A stretch of 64,000 nt of DNA from Winogradskyella psychrotolerans RS-3 (lineage in GTDB: Bacteria > Bacteroidota > Bacteroidia > Flavobacteriales > Flavobacteriaceae): assembly GCF_000427335.1 (NCBI RefSeq), contig NZ_ATMR01000091.1:1-64000 (forward strand). Direction: 5' to 3'. Below are positions 19,590 through 29,902 of the stretch, one piece after another. The number at the start of each line of letters is the position of its first letter. The first letter of the stretch is position 1. Both the position numbers and the translations under genes were made by a program. The notes below the pieces were generated by a model. That model made no database searches. It was given only the letters and a program-made list of their open reading frames with translations, and was not told the DNA's origin.

Positions 19590-19759
19590 GTGGATTAAAT
19601 AGCATTATTTTAATAGTTATCGTTAGCTATGTTGTAAAAATCACACCAAAAGTACAAGTCGTAATATTTTACGATGATTTTAACAATTAAAAGTGTTCAA
19701 CAACGATTAGATAACATTTTTACTATCGCTTGTTATACTTTTATCAAAACTTCAACAAC

Positions 19760-20218
19760 ATGCAGTACACCACTGAAATATTAATTAACAAACCTATTTC
19801 AGAAGTTATAAAAAAATTTAATTCTGCGGACAACTTAAAACATTGGCAAGAAGGCTTGGTTAGTACTGAACATATTTCTGGAATTCCGAATGAACTTGGT
19901 GCTAAAATGAAATTAAACTTTAGTTTTGGAAAACGTAAAATGGAAATTATAGAAACCGTTACAAAACAAGATTTCCCTAATGAATTTCACGCTACCTATG
20001 CAACAAAAGGAGTCCGCAACATTCAAGAAAATTATTTTAAAGCTACAGAAAACAATATAACACAATGGACATCTATAACAGATTGCCAACCGACTAGCTT
20101 TAAAATTAGTTTAATGTTGTTTTTAATACCTAGCGCATTTAAGAAACAGACAAAAACTTATATGACTAATTTTAAGAAATTTGTTGAACAAGGCATTTCA
20201 ATTCATAAGGCTAATTAA
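19760..20218 (+). CDS. SRPBCC (START-like) family protein
   Basis: A 152-residue helix-grip fold protein. It opens with MQYTTEILINKPISEVI, then FNSADNLKHWQEGL, the typical pattern of polyketide cyclase/START-like proteins in which the first strand and helices shape a hydrophobic pocket. The ligand is unknown. I chose the ATG at 19760 because the preceding residues of the longer frame overlap promoter-like sequence. It may share a transcript with the small gene 40 bp downstream. Confidence 0.75.
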   Translation: MQYTTEILINKPISEVIKKFNSADNLKHWQEGLVSTEHISGIPNELGAKMKLNFSFGKRKMEIIETVTKQDFPNEFHATYATKGVRNIQENYFKATENNITQWTSITDCQPTSFKISLMLFLIPSAFKKQTKTYMTNFKKFVEQGISIHKAN

Positions 20219-20258
20219 GACGGATTAAACTTTATAAAGATTCAGTAAAAACTAAACT

Positions 20259-20492
20259 ATGCGAAAATTGAAATTAATATGGGATTTTAGAGGACCAGCA
20301 GGACAAAAAACAGCTGAACACCATGTTATACATTTAAAGGAATATATTGCTATGAACAAACTAGACATTACAATTACAGGTGTTGAAATTCTTAGCGACA
20401 TGCACAGTATAGCTTACTTAGTCGTTGATGAGTCAGAAATGAAACCCATACGAGATACATTAAAACCCCATAGAGGACAAGTATATTCTTAA
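20259..20492 (+). CDS. small conserved-looking hypothetical protein
   Basis: A 77-residue soluble protein with no signal or membrane segment. It opens LKLIWDFRGPAGQKTAEHH and ends LKPHRGQVYS. The alternating pattern suggests a compact alpha/beta fold with two possible metal-ligand His residues (HH near residue 22). I do not recognise a named family. It is co-oriented with the SRPBCC gene and convergent with crtY. Confidence 0.65.
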   Translation: MRKLKLIWDFRGPAGQKTAEHHVIHLKEYIAMNKLDITITGVEILSDMHSIAYLVVDESEMKPIRDTLKPHRGQVYS

Positions 20493-20528
20493 GTTGATCT
20501 GACAAGCGTATAATTAAAAGTTAATTTT

Positions 20529-21671
20529 TCAAAATAGCCGCTTAAAAAAGGCTTGAATAAATCGTTTTGGCGGAACTGATAGAATAATTTTTAGATCTTC
20601 GAATAACGTAGACTCTTCATCTAAAAACCTAAAAATAGTTTTAATGTTTGTCTTTTTAAACATGGACGAAAATAAAGCTGCTCCTTCTTCATTATGATGC
20701 GCTAATACATCTAAAAGTATTAAATCATAAAAGCCAAATTTATCGTTTTTATAAAACTTAGATAAGTCCTGTTCTTTCTTTAAAAACGACACGACTGCTT
20801 TAGTTTTCTTTGATGTATTTGTAAAGGTGTAACCAGAACTTGCTTTTGTCCAACCTCCAGCTGTTCCAATATTTAATATGTGCCTAGAATTTAAGTCATT
20901 AAATTTAAAAGAGGTCATTGGAATATTCCCTTTTTCCTTTTCTATAATTTCGTAATCTACGATGTTTCTCTCACTCAAATAATCTTTAATAGAATCCTCA
21001 TATTCAGAAAGTTTTAATAAATCTCTTGAAAACAAGGTATATTCAAATAAGGCTGTACGTTTATCTATTGGTAACATATACATAAAACGCGTATTTCCGT
21101 TTTGAGGCACTGTAAAATCCATAATAGTAGCAGCAGAATCATCCAACAAATCGACTTTTGTTTTTACAAACCAACCTACAAAATGTTGATGTATTAAAGG
21201 GTATTTATCTTGAGAAGTATAAGTTTCAGGATTTGGTAAACTATTAAAAACCTTAGAACCAAAATAAGTATCATTTTTACTAATTATCTGAACTCCGTTT
21301 TCTAATTCCGTAAAACGATCCACAGTGTCTTCAATAAAACTAAAATTAGATTTAGAACTTATACTTTCCCACAATGATTTGTAAAACGCTTCGCTTCTAA
21401 TCATTTTATACCGGTACGGAGCAATTGAAATAACTTTAGAAAACGTATCACTTCCAAAGTAAACATTATTCCAAGTTTTAACTAAGAGATCATCCCACTC
21501 TCCTGACCCTTCTTCCCAAAAACACCAAGTTCTGTCGTTGCCCTTTTCTTTTGTTTGATCTATGATTAAAATGGATTTATCATCAAAAAATGCATCTTTC
21601 GACATTCTGTACACCAACATTAGTCCCGAAGCACCTGCCCCTAAAATGATATAATCGTATTTTAATTCCAT
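20529..21671 (-). CDS. crtY: lycopene beta-cyclase CrtY
   Basis: Flavoprotein that cyclises lycopene to beta-carotene. N-terminal FAD motif IILGAGASGLMLVYRM, then RTWCFWEEGSGEW, a hallmark of bacterial CrtY. The region GNIPMTSFKF and NIGTAGGWTKASSGYTF also matches CrtY-type cyclases. Its 380 residues are normal. It is not in the crt cluster at 1-4 kb but follows two patatin genes by 42 bp, apparently as the last gene of an M1 peptidase-patatin-patatin-crtY transcript. That separates its control from the CarH-like regulator. Confidence 0.93.
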   Translation of the reverse strand: MELKYDYIILGAGASGLMLVYRMSKDAFFDDKSILIIDQTKEKGNDRTWCFWEEGSGEWDDLLVKTWNNVYFGSDTFSKVISIAPYRYKMIRSEAFYKSLWESISSKSNFSFIEDTVDRFTELENGVQIISKNDTYFGSKVFNSLPNPETYTSQDKYPLIHQHFVGWFVKTKVDLLDDSAATIMDFTVPQNGNTRFMYMLPIDKRTALFEYTLFSRDLLKLSEYEDSIKDYLSERNIVDYEIIEKEKGNIPMTSFKFNDLNSRHILNIGTAGGWTKASSGYTFTNTSKKTKAVVSFLKKEQDLSKFYKNDKFGFYDLILLDVLAHHNEEGAALFSSMFKKTNIKTIFRFLDEESTLFEDLKIILSVPPKRFIQAFFKRLF

Positions 21672-21713
21672 TTGATAACTCTTATTGCAATTGAATATTT
21701 GACCTAAAGAATA

Positions 21714-22604
21714 CTATTTTTTCTTTTCATGACGTCTTTCAGCATATTCGTAGCCTTCTCGCCACCATTTAGTCATTAATCGCTTACTAAATATCAGTGA
21801 ATTTTCGGTAAGGCTAGTAGGTGTATAATACAAATTGAGTTTTACATTTTTATTGCGTGCAGCTAACTTTCCGATGATGATATCATTTCTTTCCACCTGA
21901 TTTAGTAAATGCCCAAACAAACTAATCATTAATGAAAACGGATTTTTACCCAATACCTTTTGTTTTCCTAAAGTTTCCGCTTCTAAAACAATAGCATCTA
22001 CTTCTGTTGCTCCCCGTTGAATAGCTTCTCTAATAGGTATTACAGATCCTAATCCACCATCTGCATACTCATAACCATCTACTTTTGCTAAGGACATAAA
22101 CGGAATGTAATTACATGAAATCCATATCCAATTACAAAATTCTTCGTACGAACATTCTTGTATAGATTTATATTCTACACGATTCATAGATAAATTAGAA
22201 ACCGTCACCACTACATCATGCTTCTCTTTTCTAATTTTCAGGTATTCTTCATAAGTCACATTTTTTCTAATATGACGTCTTAAGGCTTTACTTTCTCCAA
22301 AAGTCCGTCTACGTCTTATAAATTGCCATAACGAATTTATAAAATCAATAGACACATATTCTCTATCCCCTTTTTTATGTTGAATAAAAGGGCTAATGCT
22401 AAAAATATCGTGCTGCTGTACATTAGTAAAAATATCATAGAGTTTACCTATTTCGTTAACCGCCAAATGCGGTACCAAAAGACTTCCTGTTGATGTACCT
22501 AAAAACAAATCGTAATTATGTTTTTCCCGTTCCATTAAGTATTGTGCCACTCCGCCTGCAAATGCTCCTTTACTTCCTCCACCAGATATTACTAAAGCTC
22601 GCAT
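21714..22604 (-). CDS. patatin-like phospholipase (second copy)
   Basis: Cytoplasmic serine lipid hydrolase of 296 residues. Oxyanion motif GGGSKGAFAGG (8-18), nucleophile elbow GTSTG (S38) and the catalytic Asp in YADGGLGS complete the Ser-Asp dyad. Its first 23 residues are almost identical to those of the gene 28 bp upstream, so this is a recent-looking tandem duplication that has diverged in the middle and C-terminus (basic tail KKK). The lipid substrate is unknown. Confidence 0.88.
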   Translation of the reverse strand: MRALVISGGGSKGAFAGGVAQYLMEREKHNYDLFLGTSTGSLLVPHLAVNEIGKLYDIFTNVQQHDIFSISPFIQHKKGDREYVSIDFINSLWQFIRRRRTFGESKALRRHIRKNVTYEEYLKIRKEKHDVVVTVSNLSMNRVEYKSIQECSYEEFCNWIWISCNYIPFMSLAKVDGYEYADGGLGSVIPIREAIQRGATEVDAIVLEAETLGKQKVLGKNPFSLMISLFGHLLNQVERNDIIIGKLAARNKNVKLNLYYTPTSLTENSLIFSKRLMTKWWREGYEYAERRHEKKK

Positions 22605-22632
22605 TTAATTATTTATATTTATTAATGTTGAT

Positions 22633-23538
22633 TTATTCTGTTTCTAATGGACTAACCTCTTCGTTTTTATACTTGGCGTAATTAAATCCACTCTCCCACC
22701 ATTTAGTCATTTTAACTTTATCAAAAACTAATGAATTGGTTGTTAAAACTGTTGGAGTATAATAAAAATTAATGATAGCGTTTTGATTTGAAGCTACAAA
22801 CTTACCGATTCTAATATTTTGACTCTCTATTCTGTCCAACATAAAGGCAAACATATTAGTAAGTAAAGAGAAAGCATTAATCGAAGGCATTCTATTAAGT
22901 TGACTTATTTCCGTTTGTAAAATAATAGCATCTATTGTTGTTGCACCTCGTTTTATAGCTTCTTCTATAGGCACCATAGATCCTAGACCGCCATCTGCAT
23001 ATTCACAACCATATTTTTTAGCTAGGGACATAAATGGTGTATAATTACAAGATATCCAAATCCATTCGCAAAACTCTTCATAATCAAAATCTATTATAGA
23101 TTTATATTCTACTTGATTAAGTGATAAGTTAGAAACAGTAACTACAACATCTATATTACTTTCTTTAAGCGTAATAAATTCCTCTTTGGTTAATGTCCTT
23201 TTAATGAGTTGTTTTAAGTTAAGACTTGTACCGAACGTCTTATGCCCTTTTAACAAATTTAGAAGTACTATAAAATGATTAATCCCTATGGTTTCAATAC
23301 CTTTCTTTTTTTTGATGATAAAAGGACAACTATCAAATATCGCATCATTATTGACACTCGTATAGACATGTTTTATTTTATCTACGCGGTTTAATCCTAA
23401 ATGAGACACCAAAAGACTTCCGGTAGACGTCCCAATAAACAAATCGTACTTATGCTTTTTATTTTCAATTAGATACTGCGCCACACCCCCTGCAAATGCA
23501 CCTTTGCTTCCACCTCCAGATATCACTAATGCTCGCAT
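22633..23538 (-). CDS. patatin-like phospholipase (first copy)
   Basis: A 301-residue paralogue of the neighbouring patatin, with the same GGGSKG, GTSTG and YADGGLGS motifs and the same overall plan. It starts 5 bp after the M1 peptidase gene, so they are co-transcribed. The conserved region around residues 125-165 (VVVTVSNLSLNQVEYKSI) is shared by both copies. Likely role: membrane phospholipid turnover. Confidence 0.88.
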   Translation of the reverse strand: MRALVISGGGSKGAFAGGVAQYLIENKKHKYDLFIGTSTGSLLVSHLGLNRVDKIKHVYTSVNNDAIFDSCPFIIKKKKGIETIGINHFIVLLNLLKGHKTFGTSLNLKQLIKRTLTKEEFITLKESNIDVVVTVSNLSLNQVEYKSIIDFDYEEFCEWIWISCNYTPFMSLAKKYGCEYADGGLGSMVPIEEAIKRGATTIDAIILQTEISQLNRMPSINAFSLLTNMFAFMLDRIESQNIRIGKFVASNQNAIINFYYTPTVLTTNSLVFDKVKMTKWWESGFNYAKYKNEEVSPLETE

Positions 23539-23543
23539 TAATC

Positions 23544-25517
23544 TTATTTTTGTTGTAGTTTTTCAGACAATTGTTTAGCAAACTTAACCATTCGCCAGTT
23601 GTGATGTGATTTTGCTTTTTCTAAATTAGATTGACATTCTTCAGAACAAGACTTCATTAAATCTAAATAATTAAAGGCTTTAATTCTCACATCTGTATTA
23701 TATTTCTCATCAGTATATCCCATTAACTCATCAAATAATACTTGCTTGTTATCTGCATCATAATAAGGTGTGTTTAAATTTAAAACAACCCATAACATTC
23801 TCACGTTCTTATCATTAAAACCGATTGTTTTTCGAGTTTTAGAAAGATATTTAGAACGTTCTAATGGAAAATTAACCCAAAGGTTATATAAGGCGTTTTC
23901 TATCGTAATGTACGATTTATCATTAAGTAAAGACTCATAATCTGATTTTATACTTTCAGGAATTTTAGTCACATGCTCCGAAATAGCTTGTCTAACCTTT
24001 AAACTATTATTAAACACATTTGGCGTCACCAATTCTGGTACTTGTGAAATAATCTTCACTTTTGCTTCATCTGAAACATAATATTTCAGGTGTTCTTCAC
24101 ATTTAGACGTTTTTGCCTCGCAATCTACCATTGCATATTCATTGATAAATGTAGATTGACGTTTCAAAATATCATACGCTTCCTCATAAGGAAAGGCTTT
24201 ATTTTTAATCCAATGATTAACGAAATGGGATAAGGACTGACCATGTAGGTTTTCAACTTGAGAAATAAAATCAGCGGTTTCAACATTTCCAAATTGATGC
24301 TTTTCTAAATAATTTTTAACAGCTTTCTTGAAAACGACATCCCCAACTTCATTTTTTAAAGCATGTAAAACCCAAGCTCCACGCTGATAAAAGGTTAAAC
24401 TACTAGATTTAGGATCTAAAAGTGATGTTCCATTACCTGAAAGATCTTGTCTGCTTAGCTCCAAGACTGACTCCAATAATTTATAGTAGAAATAATTATC
24501 ACCAAAAATATCGCGTTCCGCCAAAAGCGCATAATACGTTGCAAACCCTTCTTGTAACCAATGGTGTTCTCCAGATTTTGCAGTTACCAAATCACCAAAC
24601 CATTGATGTGCTAACTCGTGCGCATTAACACTGACGTAATTTTTGTCATTAAACCCAATATCATCGACCACAAAAGCATCTGAAAAAATAGTAAGACTTG
24701 TATTTTCCATCCCTGCATATAGAAAATCGTGGACAGGAACTTGTTTGTAATTTTGCCATGGATAAGCAAATCCTATTTCTTCTTCTAAGAAATTAAACAT
24801 TTGTTCAGAATAGCGATATGTTGGCTCTACTTTTAAGGAATCTTCTGGATAATAGTAATACTCTAAAGGAATACCACTTTTAGATGTTTTTGTTTTTTTG
24901 CTGTATTTACCATATACTAAAGCTAATAAATAGCTAGACATCGGTTTTTCCATTTGATAAGAAACCTTCTCCAAACCATCCTGCAAAGGACTATTAATTG
25001 TATTTAAACCATTAGATATAAAGCGATATTCAGATTTCTTAATTGTACTTAAATTGAAAATAATTTTATCATTAACATCATCTAAACTAGGAAACCAATG
25101 GCTTGTATACTTTCCTTGCCCTTGCGTCCATACTTGAGGCTCATTCTCTCGTTTCAAAAAATATAAGGCTTGTTTAGGCTTTGCAGAATAATCAAAATAA
25201 ATAGTATAAGACTGACCTTTTTTAAACTGATTTTTAAAATAGATTTTATTATCTTCATAGGAATAGTCCAATTGCTCAACATTAGAGTCAGCTACTTTTA
25301 TCTCAACATTTTTGAATGTCATATTTACAGCATCTAAAAATATAGAATCTGTTGATTTAGTAATATCGAGATTATACCAAACTCTCCCTTTTACCATTGA
25401 AGAATCTATAAGGATATTAAGCATTCCGTTTGCTCTTTTAAAATCCACATATTCAGTCTGCTGAGCAAATGACAAACTCGTAATAAAAACACAAAGGGCA
25501 ACAAAAAATTTCTTCAT
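23544..25517 (-). CDS. M1-family metallo-aminopeptidase
   Basis: Exported zinc aminopeptidase of 657 residues with a signal peptide ending near S-F-A-Q. Zinc site HELAHQWFGD lies near residue 300, with the third ligand in WLQEGFATYYA. The substrate-binding GAMEN-type motif appears as YAGMENTSLT. The N-terminal beta-saddle and C-terminal helical region are as expected. It probably trims peptides in the periplasm. First gene of the operon that continues with two patatins and crtY. Confidence 0.9.
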   Translation of the reverse strand: MKKFFVALCVFITSLSFAQQTEYVDFKRANGMLNILIDSSMVKGRVWYNLDITKSTDSIFLDAVNMTFKNVEIKVADSNVEQLDYSYEDNKIYFKNQFKKGQSYTIYFDYSAKPKQALYFLKRENEPQVWTQGQGKYTSHWFPSLDDVNDKIIFNLSTIKKSEYRFISNGLNTINSPLQDGLEKVSYQMEKPMSSYLLALVYGKYSKKTKTSKSGIPLEYYYYPEDSLKVEPTYRYSEQMFNFLEEEIGFAYPWQNYKQVPVHDFLYAGMENTSLTIFSDAFVVDDIGFNDKNYVSVNAHELAHQWFGDLVTAKSGEHHWLQEGFATYYALLAERDIFGDNYFYYKLLESVLELSRQDLSGNGTSLLDPKSSSLTFYQRGAWVLHALKNEVGDVVFKKAVKNYLEKHQFGNVETADFISQVENLHGQSLSHFVNHWIKNKAFPYEEAYDILKRQSTFINEYAMVDCEAKTSKCEEHLKYYVSDEAKVKIISQVPELVTPNVFNNSLKVRQAISEHVTKIPESIKSDYESLLNDKSYITIENALYNLWVNFPLERSKYLSKTRKTIGFNDKNVRMLWVVLNLNTPYYDADNKQVLFDELMGYTDEKYNTDVRIKAFNYLDLMKSCSEECQSNLEKAKSHHNWRMVKFAKQLSEKLQQK

Positions 25518-25849
25518 AAAATAGAACTAGACAAGAATAAGACCAAAATACGGAATTCAACTCTCATAACACAAAAACTCAATTCTAAAAATTATATTGT
25601 TACGATTAAATTAGATTCATGCGTTACTAGAACGAGTTTAGCATAAATTGTATGAATGACAGAAATGAAGTTCCTTTTTTTAACGCTCAACGTATAATTT
25701 CCAACATTAAAACAAAAAATAACCTGTTCAAAAGTGCACCACTTGCGGACTGACAAATATCATATTTTTCGTTAATTTTATATGTATCTTTACCTTATCT
25801 AATTTCTTTTATACATTTACAGCTCTGCTTTTTAATTAAATCATACTCA
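25518..25849. other. divergent intergenic region with -7 box TATCTTTA (25785-25792)
   Basis: This 332-bp AT-rich gap separates the minus-strand M1 operon from the plus-strand acyltransferase cluster. TATCTTTA at 25785-25792 is a good -7 box 57 bp before the acyltransferase start. No ORF, repeat or strong hairpin was found. Confidence 0.45.
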
Positions 25850-26503
25850 ATGACCCCAAACCTATTTGAAATTGGTTATTACGATAATAATGACCTAAAA
25901 TCACTTGGTTTTAAATCCCTTGGAACCAATGTTAAAATCGCTAAAAATTGTTTAATTTATGGTATCCAGAATATATCTATCGGCAGTAATGTTATTATAG
26001 ATTCATTTTGTTCTTTGGTAGTACCCGGAGATGGCTATTTAAACATAGGATCATACGTACATATTGCTTCATATTGCCACTTACTTGCATCTGACGGTAT
26101 TGAACTTAACGATTTTTCTGGTCTATCTCAAGGAGTAAAAATATACAGTAAAACGGATGATTACTCGGGTAATTCATTAACGAATCCAACAATACCAGAC
26201 ACATATAAAACCATGAAAAAAGGAAGAGTTTCACTTGGTGAACACTCCATAATCGGAGCAGGATGTACTATACTTCCGAATGTTCTTATTGGAGAAGGAG
26301 CCTCTGTTGGTGCTTTATCTTTAATTGGCTCAAATTTAAACTCATGGACATTATATGCTGGAAACCCATTAAGAAAACTCACAAACAGATCTAAAAACCT
26401 ATTACATAAAAAGCAAGAATTTCTTGAAGAATTAAAACGAAAAATAACTAATTTTTATTTGAAACATTTCAAAAACCCTAGTCAACTAACTTATGAACAA
26501 TAA
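25850..26503 (+). CDS. left-handed beta-helix (hexapeptide) acyltransferase
   Basis: A 217-residue WbbJ/CatB-like acyltransferase. Hexapeptide-type turns ([LIV]-G-x4) fill residues 20-165, for example NISIGSNVIIDSF, YLNIGSYVHIAS, GEHSIIGAGCTILPN and IGEGASVGALSLI. An extended loop (SKTDDYSGNSLTNPTIPDTY) matches sugar O-acetyltransferases. It probably acetylates a sugar or amino sugar using acetyl-CoA or the ACP encoded next. It leads the 25.8-31.4 kb cluster. Confidence 0.8.
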   Translation: MTPNLFEIGYYDNNDLKSLGFKSLGTNVKIAKNCLIYGIQNISIGSNVIIDSFCSLVVPGDGYLNIGSYVHIASYCHLLASDGIELNDFSGLSQGVKIYSKTDDYSGNSLTNPTIPDTYKTMKKGRVSLGEHSIIGAGCTILPNVLIGEGASVGALSLIGSNLNSWTLYAGNPLRKLTNRSKNLLHKKQEFLEELKRKITNFYLKHFKNPSQLTYEQ

Positions 26504-26639
26504 TTTAGAATAACTTTAGAAATATTTCAACTTTATTTTGTAAGAAAATTAATAAGTTTACGCTTTAATATATTAAATGATTTAATTGAAAACTTTAAAA
26601 CACTTTTAACACTCCTTCTTAGTTAATAATAATCTTATA

Positions 26640-26888
26640 ATGCAGACAGAAACTGATACAAAAACCAAAGTAAAAAATTACATTATTGAATCTACTTTTG
26701 ATGATGTAGAAAAGATAAAAGATGACACTCTTATTTTCGAAGAAGGCATCCTAGACTCTATGGGTTTATTGTTTTTAATTGAATTTCTACAGGAAGAATT
26801 TAACTTAACAACGAGCGATGAAGAACTCGTTGTAGAAAACTTTCAATCTATTAATAACATTATCGCCTTCATTGAGAGTAAGATGTAA
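26640..26888 (+). CDS. acyl carrier protein
   Basis: An 82-residue acidic four-helix protein with the 4'-phosphopantetheine attachment site at S40 in GILDSMGLLFLIEFL. It differs from the fatty-acid AcpP DSLD pattern and resembles dedicated carriers in polysaccharide or secondary-metabolite clusters. It lies 24 bp before the AsnB-like gene and near an AMP-forming ligase that would load it. Confidence 0.85.
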   Translation: MQTETDTKTKVKNYIIESTFDDVEKIKDDTLIFEEGILDSMGLLFLIEFLQEEFNLTTSDEELVVENFQSINNIIAFIESKM

Positions 26889-26912
26889 TTTCAAACTTTT
26901 TATTCTTTAACT

Positions 26913-28927
26913 ATGTGTGGAATAGCTGGCTTTTATAATTTTAATTTATCCACAGAAGATAAAGCTTATACACTTCGGCAAATGCTTACACGAATTAAGC
27001 ACAGAGGACCTGACGAAAGTGGCATTTATCTATCTAAAGCTGTTGGCCTTGGTAGTGTACGTCTTAGCATTGTCGATTTAGCCACAGGCACAATGCCTCT
27101 CTCTAATTCTAATGACTCATTATGGATTGTGTTTAATGGCGAAATATTTAACCACATTGAGCTAAGAGAAGAACTATTAGCAAAAAACCACACATTTAAA
27201 ACCCATAGTGACACTGAAGTCATTGTGCATCTCTATGAAGAATATGGGCCTGAATTTCTTAATAAATTAAACGGCCAGTTCGCTATTGCCATTTGGGATA
27301 AAAACAAACAAGAATTATTTTTAGCTAGAGATCGTGTAGGCATTAGACCTTTATTTTACACTACAGTTGGCGACGCTTTTATTTTTGCTTCTGAGATAAA
27401 ATCTTTTTTAGAATTTCCAGAATTTCGGCCAAAAATTTCAGCAAAAGCATTGTCTGAATATTTCACATTTTGGACAACACTTTCTTCTAATTCAGCTTTT
27501 GAAGATGTTTTTGAATTACCTCCCGGAAGCTACATGACGATTAACGCGAATTCCAAAACCATAAAAACCTATTGGGAGTTACCAATAACCAAACCCAACG
27601 ACTATAAATACAATACACTAGAAGAAGCTTCTGAAGCCTTTGAATCTCTTTTTACAGATGCCGTAAAATTAAGACTTAGAGCAGATGTGCAAGTGGGCGC
27701 ATATTTAAGTGGAGGTCTAGATTCTAGTATTACCACTTCTTTTATCAAAAAGATTTTACCCGATAATCTGAGAACTTTCTCTATTGGTTTTACAGAAAAG
27801 GATTTTGACGAATCCTCTTTTCAAAATATAGCGCGAGATTATTTTAAAACACAACATTCTAGCATTACGTGCAGCCCAAAAGATATTTCAGAAAACTTTA
27901 AAGATGTGGTCTGGCATTCCGAAGCTCCTTTATTACGCACAGCTCCTGCACCTATGAGTTTGTTAGCGAAAAGTGTCCGAGATCAAAACATTAAAGTGGT
28001 CATAACAGGTGAAGGTGCTGATGAACTTTTTGGAGGCTACAACATATTTAAAGAAACTAAGATTAAGCTTTTTTGGGCTAAGGATCCACAATCTAAGTAT
28101 CGACCATTATTACTCAAAAAACTATATCCTTACATTCCACAAATAAGCAAAGCGAACAACACTATATTAAAATTATTTTTCGGCTATAAATTGAACGAAA
28201 CCACATCACCAATTTATTCGCATTTGCTGCGGTGGCATAACACATCTCGAATCAATAATTATTTTTCGAAAGACTACAAAGAAGCGATTCAGAATTACAA
28301 TCCCATTTTAGAAATTGAAAAGCAGTTAGAAACAAAATTTAAAGACCTCGACTATTTAACCAAGGCACAGTGGATTGAACTAAACTTCTTTATGTCAAAA
28401 TATCTTTTATCTTCTCAAGGAGATAGAATGGCTATGGCAAATTCAGTTGAAGGTCGTTATCCTTTTTTAGATCATAGAGTTATTGAATTTTGCATGAACT
28501 TGAATCCTGATTTAAAATTAAATGGCTTAAACGAAAAGTATCTGTTAAAGAAACTAATGAAAGACAGATTACCAGAATCTATTTTAAATCGACCGAAGCA
28601 AGCCTACCGAGCACCTATTCAAAGCGCTTTTTTTCAGGAGACATGCCGCCCTATTTAAACACGATGCTCTCAGAAGAAAAGATTACCGAATTTGGAATTT
28701 TCAATGCAGCATACGTCAGTCAACTTAAAAAGAAGATGACACTAAATAAACACGTATCAGAGATTGATAACATGGCAATTACAGCTGTTTTATCCACTCA
28801 AATATTATATGATTTATATATCAATAAATCCATACCAGCATTACAAGAAAACGAACTTGTTGTGCTAAATATAACAATAATAGACGAATCATCTGGCAAA
28901 AGAATTAATCATGAACACAACACGTAA
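26913..28927 (+). pseudogene. asnB: AsnB-like glutamine amidotransferase, frameshifted near its C-terminus
   Basis: Asparagine synthetase (glutamine-hydrolysing) family. Cys2 of MCGIAGF is the class II glutaminase nucleophile, and SGGLDSS is the ATP-pyrophosphatase P-loop of the synthetase domain. The frame stops at 28658, but the next 90 residues continue in the -1 frame from 28635 to 28927 (SGDMPPYL then NTMLSEEKI). One missing T in the seven-T run at 28628-28634 explains it; restoring it gives 671 residues. With an ACP and an acyl ligase beside it, it more likely amidates a carrier-bound or sugar acid than makes asparagine. Confidence 0.85.
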
Positions 28928-29891
28928 ACCTTTTTCAAAAGATATATTACATATTGAAAACATCGAAACTGTTTGCAATGAGATCATTTCAAAATTAAAA
29001 ACTGATGTCGCAAAAAAATTACAGCGAAGAGGTGCCGTTATTGGTATCAGCGGTGGAATTGACTCTTCAGTCTGCATGGCATTATCTGCTAAAGCTTTTG
29101 GTCCGAATAAAGTTACTGCTATCATGCTCCCAGAGCAAGATTCTAGTGATGATAGCCGAATACTCGCTGAAAAACTAGCTGCTAAATTTGAAGTCACAGA
29201 TACCTTAGTTGAAGACATTACCAAAGCACTAGATGGTTTTGGATGCTACCAAAGAAGAGATGACGCCATCGGAAGAGTGATTACTAATTTTGACCCTACT
29301 ATTGACAAAGCTAAAATTGAAATAAAACAAGATGCAGCATCAAACCTGCCTCCTGCTTTTTCTGTAACCGTCATAAAACTAAACGGAGATATCATAAGCA
29401 AACTATTACCCGTAAAAGAATACCTTCAAATTGTGGCCTCTACCAATTTTAAACAACGTAGCAGAATGAGTATGCTTTATTATCATGCAGAACGTTTACA
29501 CTATGCTGTTATTGGGACACCAAACAAACATGAAGTTGAGCAAGGCTTTTTCGTAAAACATGGTGATGGAGGTGCAGACGTGATGCCTATTGGTCATTTA
29601 TATAAAACACAAGTTTACCAATTAGCAAGTCACTTAGGCGTTCCTCAGGAAATTATTGACCGAACACCAACCACAGATACCTATACTGCAGAACAAACCC
29701 AGGAAGATTTCTTTTACCAAATGCCTTTTGAGCAAATGGATCTCATTTGGTATGGTTGGGAAAATGACTATCCCGCAGATGAAGTTGCTAAAGTTATGGA
29801 CAGAACTCCTCAAGATATTGAAAATATCTATAAAAACTTTGAACGCAAAAGAAAGACAACAGAATATTTAAGAATGCGTCCAATATTTTAA
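28911..29891 (+). CDS. NAD+ synthase-like (NadE) adenylating amidase
   Basis: ATP-pyrophosphatase-fold protein of 326 residues with P-loop SGGIDSS (47-53) and the NadE signature GGADVMPIGHLYKTQVYQLA near 225. There is no glutaminase domain, so ammonia must come from elsewhere. It starts 17 bp inside the end of the AsnB-like gene, which is translational coupling. It is longer than usual ammonia-dependent NadE (about 270) because of an insert around residues 105-165. It could be the cell's NAD synthase, but its place in an ACP-amidotransferase-ligase cluster argues for a specialised amidation step. Confidence 0.8.
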   Translation: MNTTRKPFSKDILHIENIETVCNEIISKLKTDVAKKLQRRGAVIGISGGIDSSVCMALSAKAFGPNKVTAIMLPEQDSSDDSRILAEKLAAKFEVTDTLVEDITKALDGFGCYQRRDDAIGRVITNFDPTIDKAKIEIKQDAASNLPPAFSVTVIKLNGDIISKLLPVKEYLQIVASTNFKQRSRMSMLYYHAERLHYAVIGTPNKHEVEQGFFVKHGDGGADVMPIGHLYKTQVYQLASHLGVPQEIIDRTPTTDTYTAEQTQEDFFYQMPFEQMDLIWYGWENDYPADEVAKVMDRTPQDIENIYKNFERKRKTTEYLRMRPIF

Positions 29892-29902
29892 AATCCTTAG
29901 AT

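Noticed and set aside
28643..28927. Separate 94-codon gene after asnB
   Set aside because: Its sequence is the C-terminus of the AsnB-like protein in the next frame, not an independent gene.
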